Source of the DNA: a virus
DNA: 29,458 nt
IMG/VR virus record: IMGVR_UViG_3300030380_001903
Span: 2,366 to 31,823 of that record
Direction: 5' to 3' (one strand)
The notes under the pieces were generated by a model. That model searched no databases, had not been told where the DNA came from, and was given only the letters and a program-made list of their open reading frames with translations. Shown here in pieces: positions 23,875-29,002 of this stretch. Positions within the stretch are counted from its first letter, which is position 1, and each line of letters begins with the position of its first letter. Both the position numbers and the translations under genes were made by a program.

Positions 23875-24670
23875 TATCTACGTTTTAATTTTTGCATTGA
23901 TTCACTATGTGCCTGTCTTTCCATTTTTTGTTTATCACTATAATAAGCAACTACGTTTAACGCTTTAATAACTTCCCAAGCTAAAATCTCATCCCATTTG
24001 TCAATCCTACTATTTGTAAGATTGTCTAACGTTACCCACCAACCCCAACGCTCAGCAAATCCAGTTCCTCTTTTGACTCTTTCATTATCGTCTTCGCTTT
24101 CGCTATCAAAGAGGTTTTTATATCGTTTGTTAAGTTCGGTAAGTGATTGTAAAAAAAAACACCTATCGGATAAGCAATTGAAATCGGCATATTTTCGAGA
24201 AAGTTGTCTGCTGTCTCTCTAACGACTTCGCCTGTAACTTTAACGTCCCTCCATCTAAACCGCTTCTTCTCAATTGGTCGGCATATCGTAGTTAGTATTT
24301 TATGAAGGTTGTTAAATATTACTTCTTGATTGTCTTTAGCGTCTTGTAAGATTTCCATATTATTAATGTATTCTCCAAACAATAGTTTTTTAGCGTCTAG
24401 TTTAAACTCATACCAATGAGAACCAATCTTAAAACGTTTGTTCTTTAATGTGTTAGGTAACTCAGTATTTAGAAAAGCTAATTTCTTTTTTATTTTATGA
24501 TAATCGTCTAGACTTACGTTCTTAATAACTTCTTTCTTTTCTCCTGTTAATACACAAAGAATATTAATAACCCTTTGTATGTCACTCATTTCAGTGTTTA
24601 ATATAGGTCTTAGATTAATATACTTTTGTAGCGTTATGTCATCCCAGGACGTTGGTACAGTTATTTCCAT
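23874..24670 (-). CDS. Tail assembly chaperone, long form made by a -1 frameshift
   Basis: A second frame opens where the short chaperone frame runs through a T9 tract. Frame 0 reads GTT TTT TTT TAC; slipping back one base after 24152 gives TTA CAA TCA and continues 92 codons to a stop at 23874-23876. The joined product would be 265 aa (173 from frame 0 plus 92). The extension contains GFAERWGWWVTLDNLTN, DKWDEILAWEVIKALNV and VAYYSDKQKMERQAHS, a pattern resembling C-terminal extensions of Bacteroidetes tail chaperones. It has no suitable ATG of its own upstream, and its stop overlaps the next ATG exactly (TAATG). Analogous to lambda gpG/gpGT. A homopolymer error is the main alternative. Confidence 0.65.
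24032..24670 (-). CDS. Tail assembly chaperone, short form
   Basis: A 212-aa protein starting MEITVPTSWDDITLQKYINL, with VINILCVLTGEKKEVIKNVS and GSHWYEFKLDAKKLLFGEYI, resembling tail assembly chaperones of Bacteroidetes phages. Without frameshift it ends ...KESKEELDLLSVGVGG at 24032. Both short and long forms would coat the tape measure during tail assembly. The gene is first in the tail cluster and is preceded by two terminators and a promoter-like site. Residues 171-173 (VFF) sit at the slippery T9 tract. Confidence 0.7.
   Translation of the reverse strand: MEITVPTSWDDITLQKYINLRPILNTEMSDIQRVINILCVLTGEKKEVIKNVSLDDYHKIKKKLAFLNTELPNTLKNKRFKIGSHWYEFKLDAKKLLFGEYINNMEILQDAKDNQEVIFNNLHKILTTICRPIEKKRFRWRDVKVTGEVVRETADNFLENMPISIAYPIGVFFYNHLPNLTNDIKTSLIAKAKTIMKESKEELDLLSVGVGG
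24150..24160 (-). other. Slippery T9 tract for -1 ribosomal frameshift
   Basis: Minus strand GTTTTTTTTTA (nine T at 24151-24159). Frame 0 codons are GTT TTT TTT TAC; a -1 slip of two tRNA-Phe pairs TTT again and continues as TTA CAA. Homopolymeric T tracts of seven or more are efficient slippery sites. No strong downstream stem was identified by eye. Confidence 0.6.
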
Positions 24671-24673
24671 ATT

Positions 24674-24715
24674 ATTATATATAACAAATTTTTCAATATT
24701 TACAATAAAGACAAA
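24674..24715 (-). promoter_or_regulatory. Promoter-like site before the tail cluster
   Basis: On the minus strand TTTG (24712-24715), a 19-base spacer, then AAAATTTG (24685-24692; TTTG at 24685-24688), followed by TTATATATAAT. Geometry fits the Bacteroidetes TTTG-N19-TAnnTTTG pattern although TA is replaced by AA. The 16-mer ATTTGTTATATATAAT is shared with 15548-15563. The TTTG lies in the tail of the second terminator. The leader to the ATG at 24670 would be very short. Confidence 0.5.
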
Positions 24716-24752
24716 AAAAAAGAGGAAACGCTCTTTTGCCGACTTCCTCTTT
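24711..24752 (-). terminator. Second intrinsic terminator before the tail cluster
   Basis: AAGAGGAA (24744-24751) pairs perfectly with TTCCTCTT (24720-24727) around a 16-base loop, followed on the minus strand by T9 (24713-24721 region). It closes the transcript of the 101-aa gene, in tandem with the hairpin at 24787-24815. Confidence 0.65.
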
Positions 24753-24786
24753 TAATCCTTAATTAAACCAAATCAAAACAAATATA

Positions 24787-24815
24787 CAAAAAAAAAGCTA
24801 CTCGTTAAAGTAGCT
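24787..24815 (-). terminator. First intrinsic terminator after the 101-aa gene
   Basis: On the minus strand AGCTACT (24809-24815) pairs with AGTAGCT (24796-24802) across a 6-base loop and is followed by a run of nine T (24788-24796). It stands 26 bases after the stop of the gene at 24841-25146. Confidence 0.75.
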
Positions 24816-24840
24816 CTTAAATTAGTTTTTGTTTTTTATT

Positions 24841-25146
24841 TTATAGTATAATTGGTTTAGAAAAGTAATTAATTACAGTACCGTTTTTAGTGTGGTTTGT
24901 CATATTCATAACGTGTATGTCTCTAATGTCTTTAACTTGACTAATGTCAATAATTTTCTTTAACGTAAACTCGTTTATATTGTGCTGTAGTAATTGATAG
25001 AAGTTGTTTTCACAAGAAACTAAACAAACCAATTTTTTACGTACATTTATTTTGTCTTGTAAAACTTTTAATATCATTGTTTTAGGTTGTGTTAAATTCT
25101 CTCTTTGTTTTTTAGTTCTGTTAATTTTAAATTTTAAATCTTTCAT
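24841..25146 (-). CDS. Hypothetical protein in an isolated transcription unit
   Basis: A 101-aa, basic protein that I do not recognise. The first 40 residues are Lys/Arg-rich (KFKINRTKKQRENLTQPKTM); the middle holds CLVSCENNFYQLLQHNINEF and DISQVKDIRDIHVMNMTNHT, and it ends NYFSKPIIL. It is cut off from its neighbours: promoter-like site with a 16-bp palindrome upstream (25173-25203), two stacked terminators downstream. Single-gene units like this in phage genomes often hold regulators or accessory (host takeover, anti-defence) genes, but there is no direct evidence here. AT-rich leader (AATTAATTAAAACAAACACA before the ATG). Confidence 0.5.
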   Translation of the reverse strand: MKDLKFKINRTKKQRENLTQPKTMILKVLQDKINVRKKLVCLVSCENNFYQLLQHNINEFTLKKIIDISQVKDIRDIHVMNMTNHTKNGTVINYFSKPIIL

Positions 25147-25172
25147 TGTGTTTGTTTTAATTAATTACAATG

Positions 25173-25203
25173 CTAATATATAAATATATTTATAAACTAC
25201 AAA
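25173..25203 (-). promoter_or_regulatory. Promoter-like site with embedded 16-bp palindrome, before the 101-aa gene
   Basis: On the minus strand TTTG (25200-25203), 19-base spacer, TATATTAG (25173-25180; one mismatch to TAnnTTTG). The spacer contains the perfect palindrome tataaatatatttata (25179-25194). The same palindrome sits at the same place relative to the elements in the promoter at 25839-25870. It would transcribe 24841-25146. Confidence 0.55.
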
Positions 25204-25213
25204 ACATTTTTAA

Positions 25214-25267
25214 GTTTTTTTTTATTTTTTTTATCTCTTCTTTTCTCTTCTTATCTTATCTCTTCTT
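25214..25267. repeat. Pyrimidine tract (purine-rich on the minus strand) next to the iterons
   Basis: About 54 bases made almost only of T and C on the plus strand (poly-T, then tctcttctttt-like repeats), with a few A. It lies directly beside the five 11-bp repeats. A shorter pyrimidine-rich stretch flanks the repeats at 222-240 the same way. Such tracts can unwind or form triplex DNA; this is a possible origin feature. Confidence 0.45.
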
Positions 25268-25322
25268 AATGCTTGGGTATTGCTTAAGCATTGCTTAAGT
25301 ATTGCTTAAGGACTGCTCTACC
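25268..25322. repeat. Five tandem 11-bp iteron-like repeats
   Basis: Five adjacent 11-bp units on the plus strand: aatgcttgggt, attgcttaagc, attgcttaagt, attgcttaagg, actgctctacc (25268-25322). The middle three differ only at the last base. The second unit is identical to the one at 252-262 in the replication gene. Position: intergenic, about 65 bases upstream of the promoter for the 101-aa gene and just after the terminator of the candidate ncRNA. It could be an origin or binding site of the phage initiator, or an operator array. Confidence 0.6.
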
Positions 25323-25348
25323 TGTTGAGGTACAAAAATAACCTTGCT

Positions 25349-25366
25349 TAGTCAATAATGACTAAA
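25349..25366. repeat. Perfect inverted repeat
   Basis: TTAGTCA and TGACTAA flank an ATAA spacer. It lies between the iteron array and the terminator hairpin. There is no T-run behind it on either strand, so it is more like a protein binding site or RNA hairpin than a terminator. Confidence 0.45.
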
Positions 25367-25377
25367 TTTTTTTGCAC

Positions 25378-25405
25378 AAAAAAAAAGCCACTTTTTACAG
25401 CGGCT
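25378..25405 (-). terminator. Intrinsic terminator of the candidate ncRNA
   Basis: On the minus strand AGCCGCT (25399-25405) pairs with AGTGGCT (25386-25392) with one G-T wobble, loop of six, followed by about nine T (25378-25386). Confidence 0.7.
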
Positions 25406-25507
25406 ATTTCTTTTTATTATTGTATAATAATTTTACTTTACGTCTAAAGCAACCTATTGTTTAATAGGATTTAAAAAAGTATCTGTAAATAATAGTTAGG
25501 ATTACAG

Positions 25508-25645
25508 TTAGGCTATCAAGGTATTGAAACTATCTACAATATAATATTGCGTATATGTAGTTCTATCTGCCTCCCCAGTTTCAATTGGGTTCATTTTAAA
25601 CTGTGTTTTAAGACTATATTTTTTTTGTCTCCCTTGTCTAAGCAT
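25508..25645 (-). CDS. Possible small ORF within the candidate ncRNA
   Basis: A 45-aa frame from the ATG at 25645: MLRQGRQKKYSLKTQFKMNP, then IETGEADRTTYTQYYIVDSF, ending NTLIA. A second in-frame ATG (MNPIETGEADRTTY...) would give 28 aa. Residue use is protein-like and not merely translated AT sequence, but no family is known, and the same bases form strong hairpins (CAGTTT...AAACTG; CTACA...TGTAG). It may be a real small protein of a short transcript or an accident within an RNA gene. I cannot decide. Confidence 0.25.
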   Translation of the reverse strand: MLRQGRQKKYSLKTQFKMNPIETGEADRTTYTQYYIVDSFNTLIA

Positions 25646-25838
25646 TACCTATTGTCTTGATTACAACATACAATCAGATAGCAATCTTAATATACTAAAT
25701 TAGAATATGTCTTTTTAGACTCAATAATTAACGCAATCTTGCCGTGACTCAGCGTTTTATACTTATAATTTAACTTTTGCTTTCGCAAAAAACAAATTTC
25801 CTATTATTTAAAGAACTCTTGTAAACTTAATTACAGTA

Positions 25839-25870
25839 CAAATATTATAAATATATTTATAACCACCAAA
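25839..25870 (-). promoter_or_regulatory. Promoter-like site with embedded 16-bp palindrome, before the candidate ncRNA
   Basis: On the minus strand TTTG (25867-25870), 19-base spacer, then TAATATTTG (25839-25847), one base longer than TAnnTTTG. The palindrome tataaatatatttata (25846-25861) occupies most of the spacer, exactly as at 25173-25203. It would start an RNA near 25834. Confidence 0.55.
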
Positions 25871-25920
25871 TTATTTTAGAACTTTTTTTAAATTATTTTA
25901 TTCTACCTCTGTAAATTAAT

Positions 25921-27096
25921 TTACCTAATTGAATACCAACCTCGGTTATGTTCCTTTAAATGTATAAGTGCAACGTATCGCAAAGCGTCCATTAAGTGGT
26001 CTAAGCCAATAGGCTTTTGTAAACTATTCCCGTTTTTGTCTGTCGCCCATTTATATGTCCTAAACTCTTTTTTTAAGTTACTACTATTAACAACGTTTAT
26101 GTTATAACGTTTAAGAATGTCTATTCCGTTAAGTATTGAGTCTTTTCCCTTTGCCGCTGGTTTTGCGTTTATGCCTAGTCTATATAACTCTTCTATTGAT
26201 TTAGGTTCAGCACTGTCGCAGATAACCTCATCACGATTAACAATAGGTTTAAGAATTTCTGCCAGGTCTTGATTAGTTAAATTATTTTGATATATAATTT
26301 CTTTAACATATAAGTCTTTGTCTTTTTTATAAACAGCAACACAAGCATTCGGGTCTGTATATCCGAAGTCAAGTCCATACGCTACAAGTTTTGCGTCTGG
26401 CATACTATTAACATATTTAACATTCTCATATATTAATCCACTTATATTTCCGTACTCTCCTAGACCGTATATTTTCCAGAACTCTTTGTCTGTTTGTTTT
26501 AGATATTCTATTTCTTTAATTAATGACTTAGGTAAGAATGAATTGTTTTTATAGTTAGATACTATAACCTCAACGTCTCCGACTTCGTTAGAACGTTTAA
26601 TTTCAATCTCTTGATTAATCCATACTTGCTCATCGTCAGGATTAAAGTCAATAAAGATTTTATTCTCTGTTCTCATTAACAACTGAAAGAACTCCTGTTT
26701 GTATTCTAATTCGTTTGCTTCGTTACAGTATAATATATTTCTTTTAGCACCTCTTAGCTTTTGCTCATCATCTGCCCCTATAAACTCAACAAGACGTTTA
26801 CCTACTCTATATTGTTTTTTAGTTTTATTATGATTGACTAAATTATACCAGCCCTCTTTTTTAAGTATGTCTTCAAAGTCTCTGACAACTGTTCCGTCTA
26901 AGTTCGTACGATATTTACGTACTGTTGTCCATACACCCTCATAACAATATTGACCGTCTCCATAATTGCCACTGATTAACCACAAAGCACACAGTTGATT
27001 TAACGACCAGGTCTTACTACTTCGAGTCCCTCCTCGATTAACTACGATTTTTGATTTACTGTCGTAATTGCGTTCAAAGATTTCAGTCGCTTCCAC
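25921..27096 (-). CDS. terL: Terminase large subunit
   Basis: A 391-aa protein. ATPase motifs: RGGTRSSKT (21-29, Walker A of terminases) and ILYCNEANE (121-129, Walker B with catalytic Glu), then IFIDFNP (147-153, coupling motif). Nuclease motifs: GLDFGYTDP (241-249, Asp243), VICDSAEP (291-298, Asp294) and GLDHLMDALRY (364-374). It cuts and pumps phage DNA into the procapsid through the portal. It matches PBSX/Terminase_3-type proteins in order and size. It overlaps the small subunit by 14 bases. Downstream is the long intergenic region, not the portal; portal lies 13 kb away. Confidence 0.9.
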   Translation of the reverse strand: MEATEIFERNYDSKSKIVVNRGGTRSSKTWSLNQLCALWLISGNYGDGQYCYEGVWTTVRKYRTNLDGTVVRDFEDILKKEGWYNLVNHNKTKKQYRVGKRLVEFIGADDEQKLRGAKRNILYCNEANELEYKQEFFQLLMRTENKIFIDFNPDDEQVWINQEIEIKRSNEVGDVEVIVSNYKNNSFLPKSLIKEIEYLKQTDKEFWKIYGLGEYGNISGLIYENVKYVNSMPDAKLVAYGLDFGYTDPNACVAVYKKDKDLYVKEIIYQNNLTNQDLAEILKPIVNRDEVICDSAEPKSIEELYRLGINAKPAAKGKDSILNGIDILKRYNINVVNSSNLKKEFRTYKWATDKNGNSLQKPIGLDHLMDALRYVALIHLKEHNRGWYSIR

Positions 27097-27553
27097 GCTT
27101 TATATTAATATTGATATTGTGAACTGTTTGTTCTATCTCTTGTTTGTCTGGAGCGTTTAACCCAAACATCTTTGCAATAGAATCATAAGCGCCTCGATAG
27201 TCAGAACCCTTAACCATTTCTTTAAGTAAATAAAACTTTGATTTCTGCTCCTTAGTGAGGTTTTCTTTTGACGCTAAGTCCATAAGATACTCCCAAGATT
27301 TAATCATCTTAAAATAACCCTCAGCGACTTCCTTGCGTGTTATTTCGTACTTATTAGCCTGTTGTGTTTGTAACTCTTTTACCATTGTACTAATATTGTA
27401 CTCAGCTAAGAGGTGACTAGCCTTTGTTGCAATAGTCTCTAACTTAGTGTTTTCTCTAACATCATAAGCACGTCTATAAGCCTCTGACGCATTGCCAGTA
27501 TTAACATACTCTTCAGCAAATTTTCTCTGTTTAGGTGTTAGTTTTATTTTCAT
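27083..27553 (-). CDS. terS: Terminase small subunit
   Basis: A 156-aa protein with the N-terminal helix-turn-helix of the Terminase_2 family: LTPKQRKFAEEYVNTGNASE, AYRRAYDV, TIATKASHLLAEYNI. The C-terminal part is a long helix plus IEQTVHNININIKRGSD. It recognises phage DNA and hands it to TerL, whose ATG overlaps its end by 14 bases. Its own ATG overlaps the preceding 51-aa gene's stop as ATGA. Confidence 0.8.
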   Translation of the reverse strand: MKIKLTPKQRKFAEEYVNTGNASEAYRRAYDVRENTKLETIATKASHLLAEYNISTMVKELQTQQANKYEITRKEVAEGYFKMIKSWEYLMDLASKENLTKEQKSKFYLLKEMVKGSDYRGAYDSIAKMFGLNAPDKQEIEQTVHNININIKRGSD

Positions 27554-27705
27554 AGTTCTTTACTATTCTCTATCACTTGTTTAATAAAATAATCTGGCAA
27601 TGTTCGCCAGTTTTCTTTTGCTTTCATAAACCTTACAAAATAGTTTACAGCTGTTGCTCCGTGCAATTTCTTTTGTTCTTTTATTTCTTTTTGTGTTAGC
27701 TTCAT
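27550..27705 (-). CDS. Hypothetical small protein before terS
   Basis: A 51-aa frame: MKLTQKEIKEQKKLHGATAV, then NYFVRFMKAKENWRTLPDYF and IKQVIENSKEL. Helical, basic at the start. Its stop overlaps the terS ATG as ATGA and its ATG overlaps the stop of the preceding gene as ATGA, so translation is coupled on both sides. No family recognised; a small DNA-binding or packaging accessory role is possible by position. Confidence 0.55.
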   Translation of the reverse strand: MKLTQKEIKEQKKLHGATAVNYFVRFMKAKENWRTLPDYFIKQVIENSKEL

Positions 27706-27845
27706 TTAATATCTGCTAACTGCTTTATGTTAACTTTAAACTGCTTTACGTTACCTTCTTTATAATGAGACACGATAGCATACTTAGAGTCTAGTTTTTT
27801 AATATAGACTTGCTTTCCGTTATATGTTAATCTCCTTTTCATCAT
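27702..27845 (-). CDS. Hypothetical small protein
   Basis: A 47-aa frame from the ATG at 27845 (a second ATG follows at once): MMKRRLTYNGKQVYIKKLDS, then KYAIVSHYKEGNVKQFKVNI and KQLADIK. It looks like a small beta barrel (strands RLTYNGKQVYIKKL, YAIVSHY, QFKVNI), with basic surface. ATGA overlap with the following gene; 7 bases after the preceding gene. Not recognised. Confidence 0.5.
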   Translation of the reverse strand: MMKRRLTYNGKQVYIKKLDSKYAIVSHYKEGNVKQFKVNIKQLADIK

Positions 27846-27852
27846 TTCTTCA

Positions 27853-28071
27853 TTAAGTTTCTTCTCGGTCATCCAATTCATCTGTATATATGTATGATAG
27901 TTCTAAAATTCTAAAGTCGTAATTGTCATTTAATGTCATCGATGAGACTCCGTTAATGCTAAACATCTCATACACTTCGCCATTCATTTCTGAATAGTAG
28001 AATAGTCCCTCTTCGTCTATATAATATCCGTAGCTAACCTTTCCCTTTTTTTCGAGTTCGTTTCGTGACAT
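27853..28071 (-). CDS. Hypothetical acidic small protein
   Basis: A 72-aa protein: begins SRNELEKKGKVSYGYYIDEE, then LFYYSEMNGEVYEMFSINGV and ends TDELDDREET. Beta-rich, strongly acidic at the C-terminus, with many Tyr. No family recognised. The first 38 bases overlap the end of the upstream gene (28034-28309) in another frame. Acidic small phage proteins sometimes mimic DNA, but this one is too divergent to call. Confidence 0.45.
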   Translation of the reverse strand: MSRNELEKKGKVSYGYYIDEEGLFYYSEMNGEVYEMFSINGVSSMTLNDNYDFRILELSYIYTDELDDREET

Positions 28072-28309
28072 TCTTTTTAACTGTTTTCTTTTTTACTACT
28101 TTTTTTTCTGTCTCTTCCTGTCTTAATAACCAACCGTATAATTGAGCCATTTGGTTTTTAACGCAACTATTACACGCCCAACTAATTCGCATCTCTGGAT
28201 TAATTTCTTTTAATATTGGTTCTAATTCTTTTTTTAAAAAGTCTATTCCGATAGTTGACGGAAAAGCACTTGTTAACTTATATATTTTTATTACTTGTTT
28301 AGCATTCAT
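28034..28309 (-). CDS. Hypothetical protein with CxxC motif and Lys-rich tail
   Basis: A 91-aa protein. I choose the ATG at 28309 (MNAKQVIKIYKLTSAF) over one 12 codons upstream because 28309 gives an exact ATGA overlap with the membrane-protein gene before it. Residues 40-60 contain RISWACNSCVKNQMAQLYGW (a C-x2-C pair), and the last 25 residues are nearly all Lys, Arg, Thr and Val (EKKVVKKKTVKKNVTKRTRK). The tail resembles histone-like DNA-binding tails. A small phage family with a CxxC pair and an aromatic helix is known to me, without function. Confidence 0.5.
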   Translation of the reverse strand: MNAKQVIKIYKLTSAFPSTIGIDFLKKELEPILKEINPEMRISWACNSCVKNQMAQLYGWLLRQEETEKKVVKKKTVKKNVTKRTRKKGKG

Positions 28310-28521
28310 AACAATCGTCTCTCTATTATACGCAAAAATAAACAACTAGACAACACAATAGGATTAAAATTTATAAAAAAAACTATTATTGATATCCAGA
28401 ACGTCAGACAAAAGCTACAATTAAAAGGCTTAAAGTCTAATATATTTAACATTGGTCTAGCGTAATCTGACCAAGTTGTCGTTAGTGTTATTATTAAAAT
28501 TATCTCAACCATAGAATTCAT
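28306..28521 (-). CDS. Small membrane protein with CxxCxxFW motif (DUF1360-like)
   Basis: A 71-aa protein with two or three hydrophobic spans (MNSMVEIILIITLTTTW; TFWISIIVFFINFNPIVLSS) and the motif KPFNCSFCLTFW at about residues 31-42. The PF-x-C-x2-C-x2-FW motif at a membrane edge resembles the DUF1360 family and recurs in small Bacteroidetes phage proteins. It may bind a metal or form a disulfide. It overlaps the sigma-like gene by 17 bases and the next gene by ATGA. Function unknown. Confidence 0.5.
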   Translation of the reverse strand: MNSMVEIILIITLTTTWSDYARPMLNILDFKPFNCSFCLTFWISIIVFFINFNPIVLSSCLFLRIIERRLL

Positions 28522-28993
28522 TTAATTGCCATTTTTGTTTTATTCTTTTAGACAGCTCATCTATTTTAAAATTTATAGTTGAGTTGCTTATTTTACTTTT
28601 CTCAGACAGACAAGACTTAATCCCTCTACATATTAAGAGTTGCTCTATAAGTATTTTATCTAAACCTGATAATGAGTTTACTAATTCAATTAAGACCTCA
28701 TCTTTAAAACAACTATTCGAATAAGTGTCTATGTCTTTTAAGTCTTGAAAGTGTGACGGTATATAGTATTTACGTTGATATTGTCCTCTCTCGTTTATTA
28801 TTTGGAATAAACAAAGTTTGTAAATATATTTCTTAACGCTGTTTTCTTTTTCTAATTGTAAAATAAAGTCCTCTCCCTTTTCTAATAAGAGTAAAATAAT
28901 ATCCTGTTTAAAATCTTGTAATTGAACAACTCTATATTCTCGACCAATAAACAAAATAAAATTCTCTATTTTCTTAATTAGCTTGTCATTCAT
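28505..28993 (-). CDS. Sigma-70-like / transcription regulator-like phage protein
   Basis: A 162-aa protein. Residues 20-75 (VVQLQDFKQDIILLLLEKGE, then KYIYKLCLFQIINERGQYQR) follow the pattern of sigma region 2 (D-x-x-Q-[DE]-x-hhh-LL; W/Y-hh-x-hh-x-N-x-x-R). Residues 108-155 (SLSGLDKILIEQLLICRGIK, KISNSTINFKIDELSKRIKQ) follow region 4, a helix-turn-helix. This would direct host RNA polymerase to phage promoters (inference). It lies before the terminase genes with small accessory genes between. Divergent; I have moderate confidence only. Confidence 0.45.
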   Translation of the reverse strand: MNDKLIKKIENFILFIGREYRVVQLQDFKQDIILLLLEKGEDFILQLEKENSVKKYIYKLCLFQIINERGQYQRKYYIPSHFQDLKDIDTYSNSCFKDEVLIELVNSLSGLDKILIEQLLICRGIKSCLSEKSKISNSTINFKIDELSKRIKQKWQLNEFYG

Positions 28994-29002
28994 TTTATAA
29001 AA

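Larger units (their letters stand above)
25378..25834 (-). ncRNA. Candidate structured non-coding RNA (about 450 nt)
   Basis: Between the promoter at 25839-25870 and the terminator at 25378-25405 there is no convincing long gene. Hairpins on the minus strand: a GAAA-tetraloop stem (TTTTGC-GAAA-GCAAAA, 25772-25788), AACGC...GCGTT (around 25731-25758), GTCT-AAAA-AGAC (25709-25720), CAGTTT...AAACTG (25576-25604), CTACA...TGTAG (25534-25560), CTGTAA...TTACAG (25482-25507), CCTATT-AAAC-AATAGG (25452-25467). The strings CCTAACT and AAGATTGC each occur twice. It lies just downstream of terL. I do not recognise a known family; large phage RNAs such as GOLLD or ROOL are comparable in scale only. A 45-aa frame lies inside (25508-25645). 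Confidence 0.45.

Noticed and set aside
24151-24159. Simple sequencing or assembly error in the T9 run instead of frameshift
   Set aside because: Cannot be excluded, but tail chaperones commonly use slippery frameshifts at this genome position and both frames look protein-like; kept as the main alternative.
6895-24222. Plus-strand frames inside structural genes (6895-7110, 9143-9340, 10631-10879, 11162-11392, 11726-11938, 13638-13850, 14892-15116, 15831-16088, 21662-21949, 23998-24222)
   Set aside because: They lie opposite recognisable genes, have no plausible leader or neighbours on the plus strand and no family resemblance.
25305-25345. tRNA D-arm-like sequence (minus strand CTCAACAGGTAGAGCA)
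   Set aside because: No anticodon stem, T-arm or acceptor pairing could be built around it; the bases overlap the iteron array, and a short D-arm match is expected by chance.
25560-25700. Group I intron-like strings (AATATAGTC near AGAC stems)
   Set aside because: The full set of P3/P7/P8 pairings and a guanosine-binding site could not be assembled, and there is no interrupted gene around it.
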